Below, in pieces: positions 8,258-18,357 of a stretch of DNA of 64,000 nt. The stretch comes from JAMXLO01 sp963812075 (GTDB lineage Bacteria > Pseudomonadota > Alphaproteobacteria > Acetobacterales > Acetobacteraceae): assembly GCA_963812075.1 (NCBI GenBank), contig CAWETN010000007.1:186001-250000 (forward strand). Reading direction: 5' to 3'. Each line of letters opens with the position of its first letter. Within the stretch, counting starts at the first letter, position 1. A model generated the notes under the pieces. That model ran no database searches, was not told the origin of the DNA, and saw nothing but the letters and a program-made list of their open reading frames with translations. The position numbers and the translations under genes are program-made.

Positions 8258-9168
8258 AGCCGAACCTCCATTCCGTCATAGGCGACCTCGAAGCCGGCCG
8301 CCTCGACCTCCCGCCGTTCCACCGAATCGGCGAGCAGGATCGGATTGCTGTTGTTGATGTGCAACAGCACGCGGCGGGCCGGCAGGTCCGCTAGCCCCTC
8401 CAGCGTTCCGCCCGGTCCGCTGACCGGCACGTGCCCCATGCGCCGCCCGGTCTTCGGCCCGAGTCCGGCGGCGATCATCTCGTCGTCGGTGAACAGCGTG
8501 CCGTCGAAGAACACCAGGTCGGCCTGACGAAGCTGCCGGCGCACCGCCTCGGTAATCTCGGCGCAGGCCGGCGCGACGATCACGCTGCGGCCGTTCGCCT
8601 GGAGCAGCGCGGCGTAGGTCGGGCCGGGTTCCGGCGCATCGGCGCCCTGCGTCTCCATATACAGTGGCACCTTTCCCGGCATCGGCAGCAGCGTCAGCGT
8701 CACCCCGCCGGGGCAGCGCGCAGGCTCGCCGGGGACGAGCGGCTCGCGTCGCACCGCCGAGCGATCGAGCACGTCGAAGATCCGGTTCTCTTCCAGCAGG
8801 TCGAGCATCGGCTGCGGCGCAAAGACGGTGAACGCCTGCCGCTCACGCAGTGCCAGCAGCCCGGCCAGCGCGTCCACGTCGCCGCCCAGCAGGACCACGG
8901 CCGCTAGCGGCGAGTCGCGCACTCCCTCGCGGGGCCAGAGCTGCGGTGTCTGCATGATCTGCTGGCGCAGGTCGGGCGAAGCGCCGACCACGATCCAGTC
9001 CGCGCCGTTGCCGGTTATCGCCACACTGGCCTGGGTTGCCGGCCGCGCCCGCGGGTCGCCGGCCCGCGCAAGACGGCAAAGGCGGCAGCCGCAGTTCCAC
9101 TGCGGAAATCCGCCGCCCGCCGCAGCACCGAGAACCAGGGCCGTAAGCCCGGTCGCTCGGCCATCCAT
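8254..9168 (-). CDS. pqqB: PqqB, MBL-fold oxygenase of PQQ synthesis
   Basis: The 304-residue protein belongs to the PqqB metallo-beta-lactamase group, which hydroxylates the tyrosine of the cross-linked intermediate. It shows VLGAAAGGGFPQWNCGCRLCR at the N-terminus with the structural zinc cysteines, and later FFDGTLFTDDEM, MGHVPVSGPGG and LLHINNSNPIL, all typical. It follows pqqA with a 24-base gap, giving the classical order A-B-C-D-E. Confidence 0.95.
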   Translation of the reverse strand: MDGRATGLTALVLGAAAGGGFPQWNCGCRLCRLARAGDPRARPATQASVAITGNGADWIVVGASPDLRQQIMQTPQLWPREGVRDSPLAAVVLLGGDVDALAGLLALRERQAFTVFAPQPMLDLLEENRIFDVLDRSAVRREPLVPGEPARCPGGVTLTLLPMPGKVPLYMETQGADAPEPGPTYAALLQANGRSVIVAPACAEITEAVRRQLRQADLVFFDGTLFTDDEMIAAGLGPKTGRRMGHVPVSGPGGTLEGLADLPARRVLLHINNSNPILLADSVERREVEAAGFEVAYDGMEVRL

Positions 9169-9192
9169 TGTCGAAAGTAAAGTCGTGCGCGA

Positions 9193-9270
9193 CTACATCT
9201 TGCCGGCAAAGTAGCCGTTGATCTCCATGCCGATGCAGATCTCGCGGAGCTTCGGGCGGGTCCAGGCCAT
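9193..9270 (-). CDS. pqqA: PqqA, PQQ precursor peptide
   Basis: This 25-codon gene is too short for ordinary ORF calling. It reads MAWTRPKLREICIGMEINGY followed by FAGKM. The Glu16-x3-Tyr20 pair (MEINGY) is the one that becomes PQQ, and W3 with the REICIGMEIN core fits the family. A good ribosome site, GAGGAGA, lies 6 bases before the ATG. It leads the pqqABCDE operon and is divergent from the SoxYZ-like gene. Confidence 0.96.
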   Translation of the reverse strand: MAWTRPKLREICIGMEINGYFAGKM

Positions 9271-9290
9271 AGGTGTCTCCTCGCTTCTTG

Positions 9291-9307
9291 CGGTTTCGCC
9301 GAAACCG
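9291..9307 (-). promoter_or_regulatory. 17-bp palindrome upstream of pqqA
   Basis: CGGTTTCG-C-CGAAACCG is a perfect 8-bp dyad around one base, 21-37 bases before the pqqA start and in the divergent region shared with the SoxYZ-like gene. It could be an operator for a dimeric regulator or a leader hairpin. No regulator can be assigned from sequence. Confidence 0.4.
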
Positions 9308-9445
9308 TTGGTATCGACGCCGAGACGCTATCAGGTTGCAGTCGGTGCGTCCAGAACGTCTCCGTATCTTGCAATCCGGGCTTCGGGTGCATGATTATAT
9401 GTGGGGGCAGGCACGGACAAATCCACCTGCCGCGGGGGACATCCC

Positions 9446-10264
9446 ATGACCCAACGAACCTATCCGCTCGTGGTGCGCCGTTCGCTGCTTGCCCTGGCGG
9501 GGGCGGCCCTGGCGGCACGGCGCGCCGGTGCCCAGGCCCCGGCGGCGCAGGACCCGTGGCCCTCGCTCGCGCAGCAGATCTTCGAAGGCCGGGCGGTGCG
9601 CGATGGTGCCGCGGTTCTGGCCATCGAGGCCCCGTACCGCGCCGAGGATGCCGCCCTTGTGCCGGTGGGGCTGCGCTGCCTGCTCCCGGCGGACGATGCG
9701 CGGAGCATCCGCGCCATCACGCTGGTGATCGACCAGAACCCCTCGCCGCTGGCGGCGGTGTTCACGCCGGGGCCGACCAGCGGAATGCGCGCGCTGTCCA
9801 CGCGGGTGCGGGTCGATTCCTACACCAACATCCACGCCGTGACGGAACTCAGCGACGGCGAACTCTACGCGACGCAGCAATTCGTCAAGGCGGCGGGCGG
9901 CTGCTCGGCGCCGGCCGCCAAGGTGGAGGCGGACTCCATTCCGCCCGGCACGATGCGGTTGCGGCGGTTCGCGTCGGACGATCCCGAACGCGCCGAAGCG
10001 CAGATCATGGTCCGCCACCCGAACAACTCGGGCATGCAGATGGACCAGGTGACCCGGCTCTACGTGCCGGCGCACTTCGTGAGGTCGCTGCGCATTATGC
10101 AGGGTCAGGAGCCGCTGTTGGCTATCGAAGCCGGCATCTCGATCGCCGAGAACCCCAGCTTCCGCTTCGACTTCCGGCCCAACGGCGCGATCAGCTTCAG
10201 CGCCGACATGGAGGACAACGAGGGTTCGTCGTTCCACCAGACCTGGCCCGCGACGCAGACCTGA
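9446..10264 (+). CDS. Quinoprotein dehydrogenase-associated SoxYZ-like carrier protein
   Basis: The 272-residue exported protein is a fusion of a SoxY-like N-terminal half and a SoxZ-like C-terminal half. The signal peptide has a twin-arginine look (VVRRSLLALAGAALAA). The SoxY carrier cysteine lies in AAGGCSAP (Cys153), internal here because the SoxZ part follows it. In the Sox system this cysteine carries sulfur intermediates; next to PQQ dehydrogenases the carried group is unknown. ATG at 9446 is preferred over an earlier in-frame start because the signal peptide begins there. It diverges from pqqA. Confidence 0.87.
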   Translation: MTQRTYPLVVRRSLLALAGAALAARRAGAQAPAAQDPWPSLAQQIFEGRAVRDGAAVLAIEAPYRAEDAALVPVGLRCLLPADDARSIRAITLVIDQNPSPLAAVFTPGPTSGMRALSTRVRVDSYTNIHAVTELSDGELYATQQFVKAAGGCSAPAAKVEADSIPPGTMRLRRFASDDPERAEAQIMVRHPNNSGMQMDQVTRLYVPAHFVRSLRIMQGQEPLLAIEAGISIAENPSFRFDFRPNGAISFSADMEDNEGSSFHQTWPATQT

Positions 10265-10271
10265 ACCTGGG

Positions 10272-10601
10272 TCAGAAGCAGCGTACCTCCGACTCGGCCT
10301 GTGCCTCTTCGAGTTCCCGCACGATCTCGTTGGTTGTCGCGCTGCGGAACATCTGACCGAGATAGCCGCCCGACTGGCGGCGCATGCGCAGCACGGTTTC
10401 CGCCTTCTCATACCTGTTGTAAGGCAGCACCGAGGCGATCACGTCGATCGCGCACGAGCAGCGCTGCAGCGCTTCCTGCGTGCCGCCGTTCGTGGTCATG
10501 CAGGCGAATACGAACTCCGCACGGGCGGCGGTGGGATAGTCGTTGTCCTGCGCGTGCCCCGCCGCGGACAGGAGGGCACCGCAAAGTGCCAGCAATGGCA
10601 A
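10272..10601 (-). CDS. Small secreted cysteine-containing protein of the PQQ locus
   Basis: The 109-residue product, no named family recognised, has a signal peptide (LLALCGALLSAAGHA) and four cysteines in the mature part (FACMTT, RCSCAID and the C-terminal RCF), suggesting two disulfides. The only plausible start in frame is TTG at 10601; a stop lies just upstream in that frame. It converges on the SoxYZ-like gene with an 8-base gap, which makes a role in the methanol/PQQ system likely but unproven. Confidence 0.6.
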   Translation of the reverse strand: MPLLALCGALLSAAGHAQDNDYPTAARAEFVFACMTTNGGTQEALQRCSCAIDVIASVLPYNRYEKAETVLRMRRQSGGYLGQMFRSATTNEIVRELEEAQAESEVRCF

Positions 10602-10661
10602 ACGGAGTTCTGGTCATGACGCGACGCGAGTCCTACCGCAGAAAATGGAAGGCTGCATAGA

Positions 10662-11009
10662 ATGGGCAGATTGATCCTGGCCGCCGTCGCGGCCGTCGCC
10701 GCGCTTGGCGCCGCGCAGGCAGCCGAGAGGGCGACGCGGTTCTGGAACCTGACGGGCGAGACGATCACGCATCTGAACCTGGCCCCGACCGGGACGACGA
10801 AATGGGGACCCGACCAGTGCCGCAACGATCCCGACGGCACGGTCGACTTCGACGAGCGCCTGACGATCAAGGGCGTGCCCACCGGGCACTACGACGTGAA
10901 GTTCACCGACAAGACCGGCCGCAGTTGCCTGGTGACGGGTGTCGAGGTGAAGGCAGGCGCGGTGTTCTCGATCGGCAAGGAGGCGCTGACGCATTGCACC
11001 ACGCCGTGA
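10662..11009 (+). CDS. Small secreted protein, function unknown
   Basis: The 115-residue product has a signal peptide ending near residue 20 (GAAQA) and a compact domain with three cysteines (DQCRND, RSCLVT, THCTTP). The pattern is WNLTGETITHLNLAP, then TIKGVPTGHYDVKFTDKTGRSC. I cannot assign a family. GGAAGG lies upstream of the ATG. It is 40 bases ahead of an ABC importer's binding protein and is probably the first gene of that operon, so it may be a periplasmic accessory. Confidence 0.65.
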   Translation: MGRLILAAVAAVAALGAAQAAERATRFWNLTGETITHLNLAPTGTTKWGPDQCRNDPDGTVDFDERLTIKGVPTGHYDVKFTDKTGRSCLVTGVEVKAGAVFSIGKEALTHCTTP

Positions 11010-11049
11010 CGGCGGGGATAATCGCGCAACCGGTCGGGAGGAAACACTG

Positions 11050-12027
11050 ATGCGCATCACGCGGCGCGCTCTGCTCGCGGCGGCTGCACTGCCGCTCGGC
11101 GCTGCGGCGTCGCCACCGATCCGCATCGGCGTGCTGCGCTATGGCACGGTGTCGTGGGAAGTGGACGTGATCCGCACGCATGGGCTCGACGCGGCCGCCG
11201 GCATCGCCATCGCCCCGGTCGAGCTCGCGGCGGCGCAGGCCGCGCAGGTCGCGCTGCAGGCCGGCCAGGTGGACATGATCGTGGTGGACTGGCTGTGGGT
11301 GGCGCGTCAGCGCGGCACCGGCGCCGACTGGACCTCAATTCCCTTTTCCGACGCCGTCGGTGCGCTGATCGCACCGGCGGATTCGCCGATCCGCGACATC
11401 GCCGACCTGAAGGGACGTGCACTCGGCATCGCAGGCAGTCCGCTCGACAAGAGCTGGCTCATCCTGCGCGCCTACGCGACGCGGCGCTTCGGCATCGACC
11501 TGGATGCGGTGGCGAACAAGAGCTTCGGCCCTCCCCCGCTGCTGGCCGAGCAGATGAAGGCCGGGCGGCTCGATGCGCTGCTGACCTACTGGCCGTTCGT
11601 CGCCAAGGCCGAAGCGGCGGGTGCGCGCCGCGTGCTGGACGTGAAGGACGCCGTCGGCGCGCTCGGGATCGGCGCCGGCGTGCCGTATATCGGCTACACC
11701 TTCTCGCAGCGCTGGGCGGAGCAGAACCCGGCGCTGATCGAAGGCTTCGTGGGCGCATCGCGCCAGGCACGCGCGATCCTGCGCACGTCCGACGCCGAAT
11801 GGCAGCGGGTGAAGCCGCTGACCGGTGCAGCCAACGACGCGGAACTGCAACGGCTGCGCGACTGGTACCGCGACGGCATTCCAGAGAACTGGGGCGAGGC
11901 GGAGCGGCGCGCGGCAGAACAGCTGTTCGATCTGCTGGCCGGTATCGGCGGCGTGGAACTGGTCGGGCCGATCAAGGCGCTGCCCGCGGGCACGTTCTGG
12001 CCCGTGACCTGGCGGGCGGCAGCCTGA
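11050..12027 (+). CDS. ABC importer periplasmic substrate-binding protein (NMT1/TauA-like)
   Basis: The 325-residue protein has a Tat- or Sec-type leader (MRITRRALLAAAALPLGAAA) and the fold of nitrate/sulfonate/taurine-type binding proteins: an early IRIGVLRYGTVSWE, then VDMIVVDWLWVARQRG, DLKGRALGIAGSPLDKSWLILRA and LTYWPFVAKAEAAGA. GGGAGG precedes the ATG. It leads a three-gene importer with the following permease and ATPase. The substrate is unknown; the position in the PQQ/methanol block suggests something that system needs. Confidence 0.82.
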   Translation: MRITRRALLAAAALPLGAAASPPIRIGVLRYGTVSWEVDVIRTHGLDAAAGIAIAPVELAAAQAAQVALQAGQVDMIVVDWLWVARQRGTGADWTSIPFSDAVGALIAPADSPIRDIADLKGRALGIAGSPLDKSWLILRAYATRRFGIDLDAVANKSFGPPPLLAEQMKAGRLDALLTYWPFVAKAEAAGARRVLDVKDAVGALGIGAGVPYIGYTFSQRWAEQNPALIEGFVGASRQARAILRTSDAEWQRVKPLTGAANDAELQRLRDWYRDGIPENWGEAERRAAEQLFDLLAGIGGVELVGPIKALPAGTFWPVTWRAAA

Positions 12028-12776
12028 CGCGGACGCAACGGGACCTGCTGACGCGGCTTGCCTCCGCCGCCGTCTTCCTGCTGGCCTGGCAGATTGCCGC
12101 GGAGCTCGCGCACAGCCGCCTGCTGCCCACCGTCACCGCGGTGATCGCCGCCATGGTGCAGCAGACCGAAACAGGTGCGCTGCCGTGGAACCTGGCGATC
12201 ACGCTTGGACGTGTCGTCGCGGCGTTCGCGCTGTCGCTGGTGCTGGGCAGCGGGCTCGGCATCGCGATGGGACGCTCGCGCCGGCTCGACCTGTGGCTGG
12301 ACAATGCGGTGACGGTGCTGCTGAACCTGCCCGCACTGGTGCTGATCGTGCTGCTCTACGTCTGGTTCGGGCTGAACGAGGTCTCCGCCATCGTCGCCGT
12401 CGCTTTGAACAAGCTGCCGAACACCGTGGTGACGATGCGCGAGGGTGCCCGCGCGCTGGATCCGGCGCTGGCGGAAATGGCGCACAGTTTCCGCATGTCG
12501 CGCTGGCGCACCATGCGGCACGTCATCCTGCCGCAGCTCACGCCGTACTTCTTCGCCGCGGCGCGCTCGGGCCTGGCGCTGATCTGGAAGATCGTGCTGG
12601 TGGTCGAATTGCTGGGGCGCAGCAACGGCGTCGGTTTCCAGATCCAGATCTATTTCCAGCTGTTCGACGTGACGCTGATCCTCGCCTACACGCTGGCGTT
12701 CATCCTGGTGGTGCAGCTGATCGAGTGGGGCGCGGTGCAGCCGCTGGAACGCCGGGCGCTGCGATGGCGGGGGTGA
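12024..12776 (+). CDS. ABC importer inner-membrane permease (BPD_transp_1)
   Basis: The roughly 250-residue permease has about six membrane segments and the EAA loop that contacts the ATPase (AEMAHSFRMSRWRTMRHVILPQL). It is of the SsuC/TauC type. No ATG, GTG or TTG precedes the first membrane segment in this frame; CTG at 12024 overlaps the stop of the binding-protein gene (CTGA) and is the most likely start by translational coupling. The next ATG would remove a membrane helix. Confidence 0.82.
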   Translation: MTRTQRDLLTRLASAAVFLLAWQIAAELAHSRLLPTVTAVIAAMVQQTETGALPWNLAITLGRVVAAFALSLVLGSGLGIAMGRSRRLDLWLDNAVTVLLNLPALVLIVLLYVWFGLNEVSAIVAVALNKLPNTVVTMREGARALDPALAEMAHSFRMSRWRTMRHVILPQLTPYFFAAARSGLALIWKIVLVVELLGRSNGVGFQIQIYFQLFDVTLILAYTLAFILVVQLIEWGAVQPLERRALRWRG

Positions 12777-12793
12777 TCCTCACTTCTCTCGTC

Positions 12794-12816
12794 ATGGCCG
12801 GGCTTGGCCCGGCCAT
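12794..12816. repeat. REP-like palindrome
   Basis: ATGGCCGGGC-TTG-GCCCGGCCAT is a perfect 10-bp inverted repeat within CGTCATGG...CATCCGCG. It resembles an intergenic repeat I know from alphaproteobacterial genomes (GTCATGGCCGGGCTT-type palindromes). It lies in the 106-base gap between permease and ATPase genes and could stabilise or pause the transcript. Confidence 0.6.
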
Positions 12817-12882
12817 CCGCGTCTTTGCCAGCCGCGGACACCATGACGATGATGCAGCCGACGCGTCGTCGTGTGAACGCCC

Positions 12883-13557
12883 ATGGACCTGATCCTGTGC
12901 CTGCGCATCGAGCGCAAGACGTTCCGTACCGGCGACCGCGAGCTGCCGGTGCTGGACCGGATCGAGCTGTCGTTGGGGGCGCGCGAGATCGTCGCCCTGG
13001 TCGGGCCGTCGGGCTGTGGCAAGACGACGCTGCTGCGCATCGCCGGCGGCCTGGATACCGAGTTCGAGGGCACGCTCGACTGGCGTGGCGGAGCGATCGC
13101 CCGCGTCGGCACGGTGTTCCAGGAGCCGCGCCTGCTGCCCTGGCGCACGGTCCGCGAGAACCTGCTGCTGGCGCAGCAGACGCCGAATCCGGCGCTGGCG
13201 GACGCGTTGCTGCGGTCGCTCGACCTCGCCGGGTTCCGCGATGCGTTCCCGCGCACCCTGTCGCTCGGGATGGCACGCCGCGTGGCGATCGCGCGCGCCT
13301 TCGCGATCGAACCGGAGCTGATGCTGCTGGACGAACCGTTCGTTTCGCTCGACGCGGCGATGACCGCGCGTACCCAGGAGCTGCTGCTCGACGCGTGGCA
13401 CGCACGCCCGACCGCGGTGCTGCTGGTGACGCACGATCTGCTGGAGGCGGAGAAGCTGGCCGATCGTATCGTGACGCTCAGCGATCGTCCGGCGCATGTG
13501 CTGCGCGAGATGGTGCCGGCGGGCGCGCCGCGTGACCTCGATCGCGATCGCATCTAG
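12883..13557 (+). CDS. ABC importer ATP-binding protein
   Basis: The 224-residue ATPase has Walker A GPSGCGKT at residues 41-48, a Q-loop in VFQEPRLLPWRT, the signature SLGMARRVAIARA (a weak form of LSGGQ), Walker B LMLLDEPFVSLD and the H-loop VTHDLLEAE. The N-terminal 'RTGDRELPVLDRIELSL' is of the nitrate/sulfonate importer class and fits the two genes before it. It is separated from them by a 106-base gap holding a REP-like palindrome. Confidence 0.85.
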   Translation: MDLILCLRIERKTFRTGDRELPVLDRIELSLGAREIVALVGPSGCGKTTLLRIAGGLDTEFEGTLDWRGGAIARVGTVFQEPRLLPWRTVRENLLLAQQTPNPALADALLRSLDLAGFRDAFPRTLSLGMARRVAIARAFAIEPELMLLDEPFVSLDAAMTARTQELLLDAWHARPTAVLLVTHDLLEAEKLADRIVTLSDRPAHVLREMVPAGAPRDLDRDRI

Positions 13558-13587
13558 CCTGCCGGGACGAGCCAGGGAGGGTGTCCC

Positions 13588-14361
13588 GTGCACAAGCTTG
13601 CCGGCGTGGAACTCGATGTGTTCGAAGCCGGGCAGGGCCCGCCGATCCTGTTCCTGCACGGCGCGAACGGCTTCGCCCCTGGACATCCCTACGTGGCACC
13701 GCTGTCGGCGCAGCATCGGCTGATCGCGCCGTCGCATCCGGGGTTCGGCCGATCGAGCCTGCCGGACTGGATCGATGCGGTGGACGACATCGCCTATGTC
13801 CATCTCGAACTGCTCGATCGGCTGGGGCTCGCTCGGGTGGACGTGATCGGCTGCTCGCTGGGCGGCTGGATCGCCGCGGAGCTGGCGACCAAGTCGCCGG
13901 GATCGGTGCGCCGGATGGTGCTGGTCGGACCGGTCGGCGTGAAGACCGGGCCCGTGGATCGACTCGATGTGCCCGACATCTTCGCCCGGCCGCAAAGCGA
14001 GCTGGAGAGGCTGCTGTTCCACGATCCCGAGCGGATGCGCACGGACCCGGCGACACTGACCGACGAACAGCTGGCGATCATGGTGCGCAACCGCGAGACG
14101 CTCGCGCTGCTGACGTGGGAACCCTACATGCACAATCCGAAGCTGCGCCACCGGCTGCACCGCGTCACGGCGCCAACGCTGTTCCTGCGCGGCGAGAGCG
14201 ACGGGCTGGTTTCGGCGGACTACCTCGCGGCGTACGCCAGGCTGCTGCCGGATGCGCATACCGGGACCATTGCGCAGGCCGGCCACGCGCCGCACGTCGA
14301 ACAGCCGGACGCCTTTGTGCGTCTGGCGCTGGCGTTCCTGGATGCCGGAGACGCGCCATGA
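13588..14361 (+). CDS. Alpha/beta hydrolase
   Basis: The 257-residue hydrolase has the oxyanion segment FLHGANG, the nucleophile elbow GCSLGG (Ser about residue 90) and the acid and base near ESDGLVS and AGHAPHVEQP. The substrate is unknown. The start is GTG at 13588, with GGGAGG about 8 bases upstream. It overlaps the next flavin oxidoreductase gene by 4 bases, so the pair is likely a small catabolic operon in which oxygenation is followed by hydrolysis. Confidence 0.82.
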   Translation: MHKLAGVELDVFEAGQGPPILFLHGANGFAPGHPYVAPLSAQHRLIAPSHPGFGRSSLPDWIDAVDDIAYVHLELLDRLGLARVDVIGCSLGGWIAAELATKSPGSVRRMVLVGPVGVKTGPVDRLDVPDIFARPQSELERLLFHDPERMRTDPATLTDEQLAIMVRNRETLALLTWEPYMHNPKLRHRLHRVTAPTLFLRGESDGLVSADYLAAYARLLPDAHTGTIAQAGHAPHVEQPDAFVRLALAFLDAGDAP

Positions 14362-15527
14362 GGGCCTGGCATTTCAGCGAGAACGCCTATCCGTATCTGC
14401 CGCCGGCCGACGAGTACGAGTCGATCCGCGTCAGCCTGCCGAACCGCGTGTACGACCCGGTGAAGGGCGCCGACCTGTACGACCGCTTCCTCGACGAGTG
14501 GCTGATCGCGGAAGACGAGGGCATGGACATCATGCTCAACGAGCACCACCAGACCGCGACCTGCGTCGATCCTGCGGCGCCGCTGGTGCTGGCGGCGCTG
14601 GCGCGGCTGTCGAAGAAGGCGCGGCTGCTGATCCTGGGCAATCCGATCGCCAACCGCCGCCAGCCGGTGCGTGTGGCGGAAGAGATGGCGATGGTGGATG
14701 TGCTGTCGCGCGGCCGGCTGGAAGCGGGCTTCGTGCGCGGCGTGCCGTACGAGGTGCTGCCGGCGAACAGCAATCCGGTGCGGATGAACGAGCGCGAATG
14801 GGAGGCGCTCGATCTCATCGTCAAGGCGTGGACCACGCATGACGGTCCGTTCAGCCACGAGGGCCGCTTCTTCCACTATCGCGCGGTGAACATCTGGCCG
14901 CGCTGCTATCAGCAGCCGCATCCGCCGATCTGGATCAGCACCACGAGCCCCTCCGGCGCGGCGCGCGTCGGGGCGCGCGGGTTCGTCCAGGCGACGTTCC
15001 TCACCGGCTTCGACGGCACGCGCGCGATCTTCGACGCGTATCGCCGCGGCTGGCGCGAAGCGGGACGCGGCAGCGACGTACCGGCGCATCGCCTGGCCTA
15101 TGCGGCGATGGTCTACACTGCGCCCAACGCGGCGGACGCGCGCGCCGGAGCGGAAAAGCTGTTGTGGTACATCACGTCCAACAAGGTGCCGCCGCACTTC
15201 GCCAATCCGCCGGGCTATGTGCCGGTGGCAGCGAACGTGGCGATGCTGCGCGGCGCGGAGCATCCGCTGAGTGCGTTCCGCAAGGCGGCGACCGTGGAGG
15301 GCGCGATCGAGGCCGGCATCATGTTCGCCGGCACGCCCGATCAGGTGCACCGGCAGATGAAGAAGCTGTATGACCATGTCGGCGGCTTCGGGCATCTGCT
15401 GATCATGGGCCAGGCAGGGTTCCTGGAGCATGACGAGACGGTGCTGGGGATCCGGACGTTCGCGCGCGAACTGTATCCGCGGCTGAGGGAGGAGTTTTCG
15501 GATATGGCGGTCACCGGTGTAGGATAG
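14358..15527 (+). CDS. LLM-class (luciferase-like) flavin-dependent monooxygenase
   Basis: The 389-residue protein has the bacterial luciferase-like TIM-barrel pattern: WLIAEDEGMDIMLNEHH, LILGNPIANRRQPVRVAEEMAMVDVLSRGRLEAGFVRG, and HPPIWISTTSPSGA. These reduced-flavin enzymes oxidise small organic molecules; the substrate is not readable. ATG at 14358 overlaps the preceding hydrolase stop (ATGA). The cofactor is probably FMN, but F420 cannot be excluded. Confidence 0.83.
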   Translation: MRAWHFSENAYPYLPPADEYESIRVSLPNRVYDPVKGADLYDRFLDEWLIAEDEGMDIMLNEHHQTATCVDPAAPLVLAALARLSKKARLLILGNPIANRRQPVRVAEEMAMVDVLSRGRLEAGFVRGVPYEVLPANSNPVRMNEREWEALDLIVKAWTTHDGPFSHEGRFFHYRAVNIWPRCYQQPHPPIWISTTSPSGAARVGARGFVQATFLTGFDGTRAIFDAYRRGWREAGRGSDVPAHRLAYAAMVYTAPNAADARAGAEKLLWYITSNKVPPHFANPPGYVPVAANVAMLRGAEHPLSAFRKAATVEGAIEAGIMFAGTPDQVHRQMKKLYDHVGGFGHLLIMGQAGFLEHDETVLGIRTFARELYPRLREEFSDMAVTGVG

Positions 15528-15531
15528 CGGG

Positions 15532-15600
15532 AAGACTCACCACAGAGACACTGAGCACACTGAGATTCTCTGCGGGCTCGGTGTCTCTGTGGTGAATCTT
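15532..15600. repeat. Long imperfect inverted repeat (CACCACAGAGACAC type)
   Basis: Arms at 15532-15555 and 15577-15600 match at 22 of 24 positions, around a 21-base loop. The core CACCACAGAGACAC / GTGTCTCTGTGGTG is unlike the surrounding GC-rich coding sequence and resembles a palindromic repeat scattered in many unrelated bacterial genomes. It sits between the monooxygenase stop and glnS. Confidence 0.65.
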
Positions 15601-15623
15601 CCTGCTACCAACCGGAGTCCTGC

Positions 15624-17311
<1,688 letters not shown>

Positions 17312-17315
<4 letters not shown>

Positions 17316-18172
17316 ACACGATGCATTTCGGCGCCGCGATGTTCTTCACCGAGGCCTCGATGACACCTGGCGAACTCGGCCCGCTGCTGGAGGAGCGCGG
17401 CTTCGAATCGCTGTGGGTGCCGGAGCACTCGCACATCCCGGTGGTGCGGACCAAGGCGTTCCCGGGCGGCACCGACCTGCCGCGGCCGTACTACGACATC
17501 ATGGACCCGTTCCTCGTGCTCACCGCGGCGGCGGTGGCGACGAAGACGCTGAAGGTCGGCACCGGCGTCTGCCTGATCAACCAGCGCGACCCGATCCAGA
17601 CCGCGAAGCTGGTGGCCTCGCTCGACCGGCTGTCGGGAGGGCGCTTCCTGTTCGGCGTCGGCAACGGCTGGAACAAGGAGGAGATGGAGCACCACGGGAC
17701 CAGTTACGAAACGCGCCACAGGCTGTCGCGCGAGCGGATCGAGGCGATGCAGGCGATCTGGTCGCAGGACACAGCCGAGTATCACGGCGAGTTCGTCGAC
17801 TTCGCGCCGATGCAGACCTGGCCAAAGCCGGTGCAGCAGCCGTTTCCCGTCATCGTCGGCGGCGCGTTTCCGTACGGCGCGCGGCGGGCGGTGCGTTACG
17901 GCGACGGCTGGATCCCCGGCGCCGGGCGCACGCGGCATGGCGATATCGCTCAGACCCTGCCGCAGTTCCAGGCAATGGCGCGCGAAGCAGGGCGCGAACC
18001 CGCCGCCCTGCCCGTCACGCTGTTCCGCGTGGCGGAGGACCGCGATCTGCTCAGACAGTATGGCGAGCTCGGCATCGCGCGGGTTGTGATCAGCCTGCCG
18101 GCAGCCCGGCGTGACACGATCCTGCCAATTCTCGACCGCTGGGCACCGTTGATGCGGTCGGCCGCTAACTGA
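17312..18172 (+). CDS. LLM-class flavin-dependent oxidoreductase (TIGR03619-like)
   Basis: The 286-residue luciferase-like protein shows FESLWVPEHSHIP, VGTGVCLINQRDPIQTAKLVASLDRLSGGRFLFGVGNGWNKEE and PVIVGGAFPYGARRAVRYGDGW. It is shorter than the protein encoded at 14358 and belongs to a different subfamily, often labelled F420-dependent although many members probably use FMN. ATG at 17312 overlaps the glnS stop. The substrate is unknown. Confidence 0.82.
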
Positions 18173-18357
18173 GAAACCTGTGATCTACTTCACTGACTGA
18201 CAATTCGTACGCAGTCCACGCTCCATCCTGCCGAAAAAAGTCGCTCGAAGGATGGTGAGTGACATGGAAAGCATCGTCATCGACCGGGAGCCCGCGCATC
18301 TGGAGTTCGAGCTTCGGACCGACTTCGCGCGGCCGCAGCGAGTCCATCCTTGGCATC

